From an uncultured Bacteroidales bacterium (GTDB lineage Bacteria > Bacteroidota > Bacteroidia > Bacteroidales > Paludibacteraceae): a stretch of 64,000 nt of DNA. The stretch is from contig CAMKDV010000006.1 in NCBI GenBank assembly GCA_946411385.1, positions 1 through 64,000 of the forward strand. The letters are read 5' to 3'. Below are positions 62,315-64,000 of the stretch, in pieces; positions within the stretch are counted from its first letter, which is position 1; each line of letters begins with the position of its first letter. A program made the translations under genes and the position numbers. The notes under the pieces are model-generated. The model ran no database searches, was not told the DNA's origin, and worked only from the letters and a program-made list of their open reading frames with translations.

Positions 62315-63796
62315 TTACAGCGTGACGCCGTTCTTGAAGATGGCTATCTCGTGGTAGCCGTTTTTCTCGTTGTTGGTCTTCTCACCGTTAGCCACGGCAA
62401 TGACATAATCAGCAAAGCGGCGTGCTACCTGCTCCATCGGTTCGCCTTCGGCGATGACACCTGCGTTGAAGTCAATCCAGTTCGGCTTGTTGGCATACAG
62501 AGCAGAATTGGTGGAGATCTTCATAGTCGGCACATACGTACCGAACGGCGTACCGCGACCGGTAGTGAACAGCACCATATGGCAGCCTGAGGAAGCGAGC
62601 GCCGTAGAGGCTACGAGGTCGTTACCCGGTGCAGAGAGCAGATTGAGTCCTTTCACTTGCAGCCGTTCGCCATAGGGCATCACGCCACGCACGAGCGATG
62701 CGCCACACTTCTGCGTACAACCGAGCGCTTTGTCCTCGAGGGTAGAAATACCTCCGGCTTTGTTGCCCGGACTCGGGTTCTCACCCACAGGTTCGCCGTG
62801 GCTGAGGAAGTACTGCTTGAAGTCGTTTATGAGGCTAACCGTCTGTTCGAACAGTTCGCGATTGACGCAACGATCCATGAGAATAGTCTCCGCGCCGAAC
62901 ATTTCCGGCACTTCGGTGAGCACAGTGGTGCCTCCTTGTGCTACCAGCCAATCGCTCAGGCAGCCGAGCAAGGGGTTGGCGGTGATGCCGCTGAAGCCGT
63001 CACTGCCGCCACATTTCAGTCCTACGCGTAGTTCGCTCAAGGGCACCGCCACGCGTTTGTCGTGCATCGTCTTGGTATACAGTTCGCGTAAGATGGGCAT
63101 GCAATACTCCACCTCGTCGCCTTGGATCTTCTGCGTGGTGACGAACTTGACACGCTCTTCATCTATCTCGCCGCAGAACTCACGGAACACATCGGGCTGG
63201 TTGTTTTCGCAGCCCAGGCTGACAACGAGAACGGCACCTGCGTTAGGATGATGGATCATGTCGCGCAGAATCTTCTTGGTATTCTCGTGGTCGTCACCAA
63301 GCTGGGAGCAGCCGTAGTTATGCGGGAAAGCGAAGATGGTGTCTGCACCCGTCTCCTGACGCAGACGCTCGGCACATTTCTGGATGATACCGTTGACGCA
63401 CCCTACGGTAGGTATGATCCACACTTCGTTACGGATACCTACCTGCCCGTCTTTGCGGCGATAGCCCATGAAGGTGCGTTTTTCATCGGGGATGTTGAGA
63501 ACTACCTCTTTAGGATGGTACTCATACGAGAGCAGTCCGGCAAGGTTGGTCTTGATATTATTCTCGTTCATCCAACTGCCGGCTTTCTTTGCCTCGCGTG
63601 CGTGACCGATAGGAAAACCGTACTTGATGACATTTTCGCCCTCAGCAAGGTCGTGAATGGCTATCTTATGGCCGGCAGGCACATCATCCAGTACGGTGAT
63701 CTGCTTGCCGTCCACTTCGATAACCGCCCCGGCCGACTGCGGTTGTATGGCTACAACCACATTATCGGCGGGATTGATTTTCAGAATGTTCGTCAT
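62315..63796 (-). CDS. uxaA: Altronate dehydratase
   Basis: 493 residues with an N-terminal SAF domain (ILKINPADNVVVAI) and the C-terminal dehydratase domain. The Cys residues in VSLGCENNQPD, LGCTQKCGAS and a GGSDGFSGITANP block are typical of UxaA. It converts D-altronate to 2-keto-3-deoxygluconate in galacturonate breakdown, so the locus handles both saturated (UxaA) and unsaturated (KduI/KduD) products. The C-terminal ANGEKTNNEKNGYHE segment resembles a repeat-encoded insertion, less clearly than in other genes. Confidence 0.93.
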   Translation of the reverse strand: MTNILKINPADNVVVAIQPQSAGAVIEVDGKQITVLDDVPAGHKIAIHDLAEGENVIKYGFPIGHAREAKKAGSWMNENNIKTNLAGLLSYEYHPKEVVLNIPDEKRTFMGYRRKDGQVGIRNEVWIIPTVGCVNGIIQKCAERLRQETGADTIFAFPHNYGCSQLGDDHENTKKILRDMIHHPNAGAVLVVSLGCENNQPDVFREFCGEIDEERVKFVTTQKIQGDEVEYCMPILRELYTKTMHDKRVAVPLSELRVGLKCGGSDGFSGITANPLLGCLSDWLVAQGGTTVLTEVPEMFGAETILMDRCVNRELFEQTVSLINDFKQYFLSHGEPVGENPSPGNKAGGISTLEDKALGCTQKCGASLVRGVMPYGERLQVKGLNLLSAPGNDLVASTALASSGCHMVLFTTGRGTPFGTYVPTMKISTNSALYANKPNWIDFNAGVIAEGEPMEQVARRFADYVIAVANGEKTNNEKNGYHEIAIFKNGVTL

Positions 63797-63797
63797 A

Positions 63798-63834
63798 ACA
63801 ATTTACTATTTGACGATTTACGATTTAACGATTG
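63798..63834. repeat. ATTTACGATTTAACGATT-type repeat upstream of uxaA
   Basis: Four degenerate units of (C/T)GATTTA(A)C fill the 38-bp gap between uxaA and the next upstream gene. Confidence 0.7.
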
Positions 63835-64000
63835 TTAGAACAAACTTTTGATTTTAGCAACCATGCTATCTACTTTATCAGCAGCCAACATCAGCTGAAC
63901 AGTCTCAAGCATACCGATCTTCTCAATGCAGTTGAGATAGAGTTCAATCATGTCGGTCAAGCCGGGAATCTCATTGAGGTTCTGCTTGCTCTCTTTCCAG
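63835..64000 (-). CDS. C-terminal fragment, probably tagaturonate reductase (UxaB-like)
   Basis: The window cuts this gene; only the last 55 codons are visible. They read LNEIPGLTDMIELYLNCI, then LETVQLMLAADKVDS and end in SLF. The IPGL-helix followed by a short terminal helix resembles the end of mannitol-dehydrogenase-type tagaturonate reductases. The position next to uxaA is what UxaB would occupy, reducing tagaturonate to altronate. The short length leaves this uncertain. Confidence 0.4.
   Translation of the reverse strand, partial: WKESKQNLNEIPGLTDMIELYLNCIEKIGMLETVQLMLAADKVDSMVAKIKSLF

Overview
The window looks like chromosomal DNA of an uncultured, probably anaerobic and carbohydrate-fermenting member of the Bacteroidales. 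Four things point there. A SusC/SusD pair heads a pectin utilisation locus. At least eleven promoters have the Bacteroidetes form TTTG-N19/20-TAnnTTTG. Families typical of the phylum are present (DUF4831, DUF4835, DUF4861, MutS2, DapL, fRMsr). A methylmalonyl-CoA decarboxylase cluster fits propionate fermentation. No rRNA or tRNA gene was seen.

Layout. 0.4-4.5 kb (minus): a small-gene region with ogt, an orphan small ORF, a nucleotidyltransferase-metallophosphoesterase fusion with its own winged-helix regulator and operator, a uracil-DNA-glycosylase-like gene and a GNAT. An internally deleted second copy of the glycosylase gene lies beside ogt. 4.6-7.9 kb: rubrerythrin, superoxide dismutase and dnaK. 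8.1-14.0 kb (minus): a GT39-like glycosyltransferase, GtrA, an FAD-dependent NAD(P)-binding protein, a DUF2520 protein and an M20 peptidase. 14.2-19.1 kb (plus): DUF4831, DUF4835, recN and kbl, ending at a shared terminator. 19.1-27.1 kb (minus): dapL, a folK-dapF fusion, a phosphoesterase lipoprotein, an outer-membrane protein, mutS2, a DciA-like protein and a LysM glucosaminidase. 27.2-29.1 kb (plus): a collagen-like lipoprotein and a methyltransferase carrying an internal triplicated repeat.

29.2-35.0 kb is an accessory island. It is bracketed by two 276-277-bp copies of a terminal-inverted-repeat element whose inner hairpins keep their geometry while their sequence has changed. Inside are the remains of a zeta-type toxin next to an intact candidate antitoxin, a deleted DUF1016 nuclease flanked by 21-bp direct repeats, and an intact four-gene module: EcoRI-type adenine methyltransferase, DUF262-HNH nuclease, GIY-YIG/DUF4357 protein, and an EVE-like protein. 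This module is the best candidate for an undescribed defence system. By eye the island is more A+T rich than its flanks.

35.3-46.0 kb (mostly plus): a fused methionine-sulfoxide reductase, an EFR1-type ferredoxin, the operon mce-mmdA-oadG-like-biotin carrier (two biotinyl domains)-oadB-like, a YgjP-type metallopeptidase (minus), a TonB-dependent receptor-like protein and gltS. 46.0-64.0 kb (minus) is one long homogalacturonan/pectin locus: an exuT-like transporter, kduI, two DUF4861 proteins, kduD, two GH28 polygalacturonases, a PL1 pectate lyase, SusD, SusC, a GH105 hydrolase, uxaA, and the end of a gene that is probably uxaB. It reads as a complete path: polymer cut at the surface, oligosaccharide uptake through SusCD, cleavage to monomers, and hexuronate catabolism to 2-keto-3-deoxygluconate.

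A recurring oddity is a set of short degenerate A+T-rich repeats. They fill many intergenic gaps and also sit in frame inside several genes, where they encode extra loop peptides.
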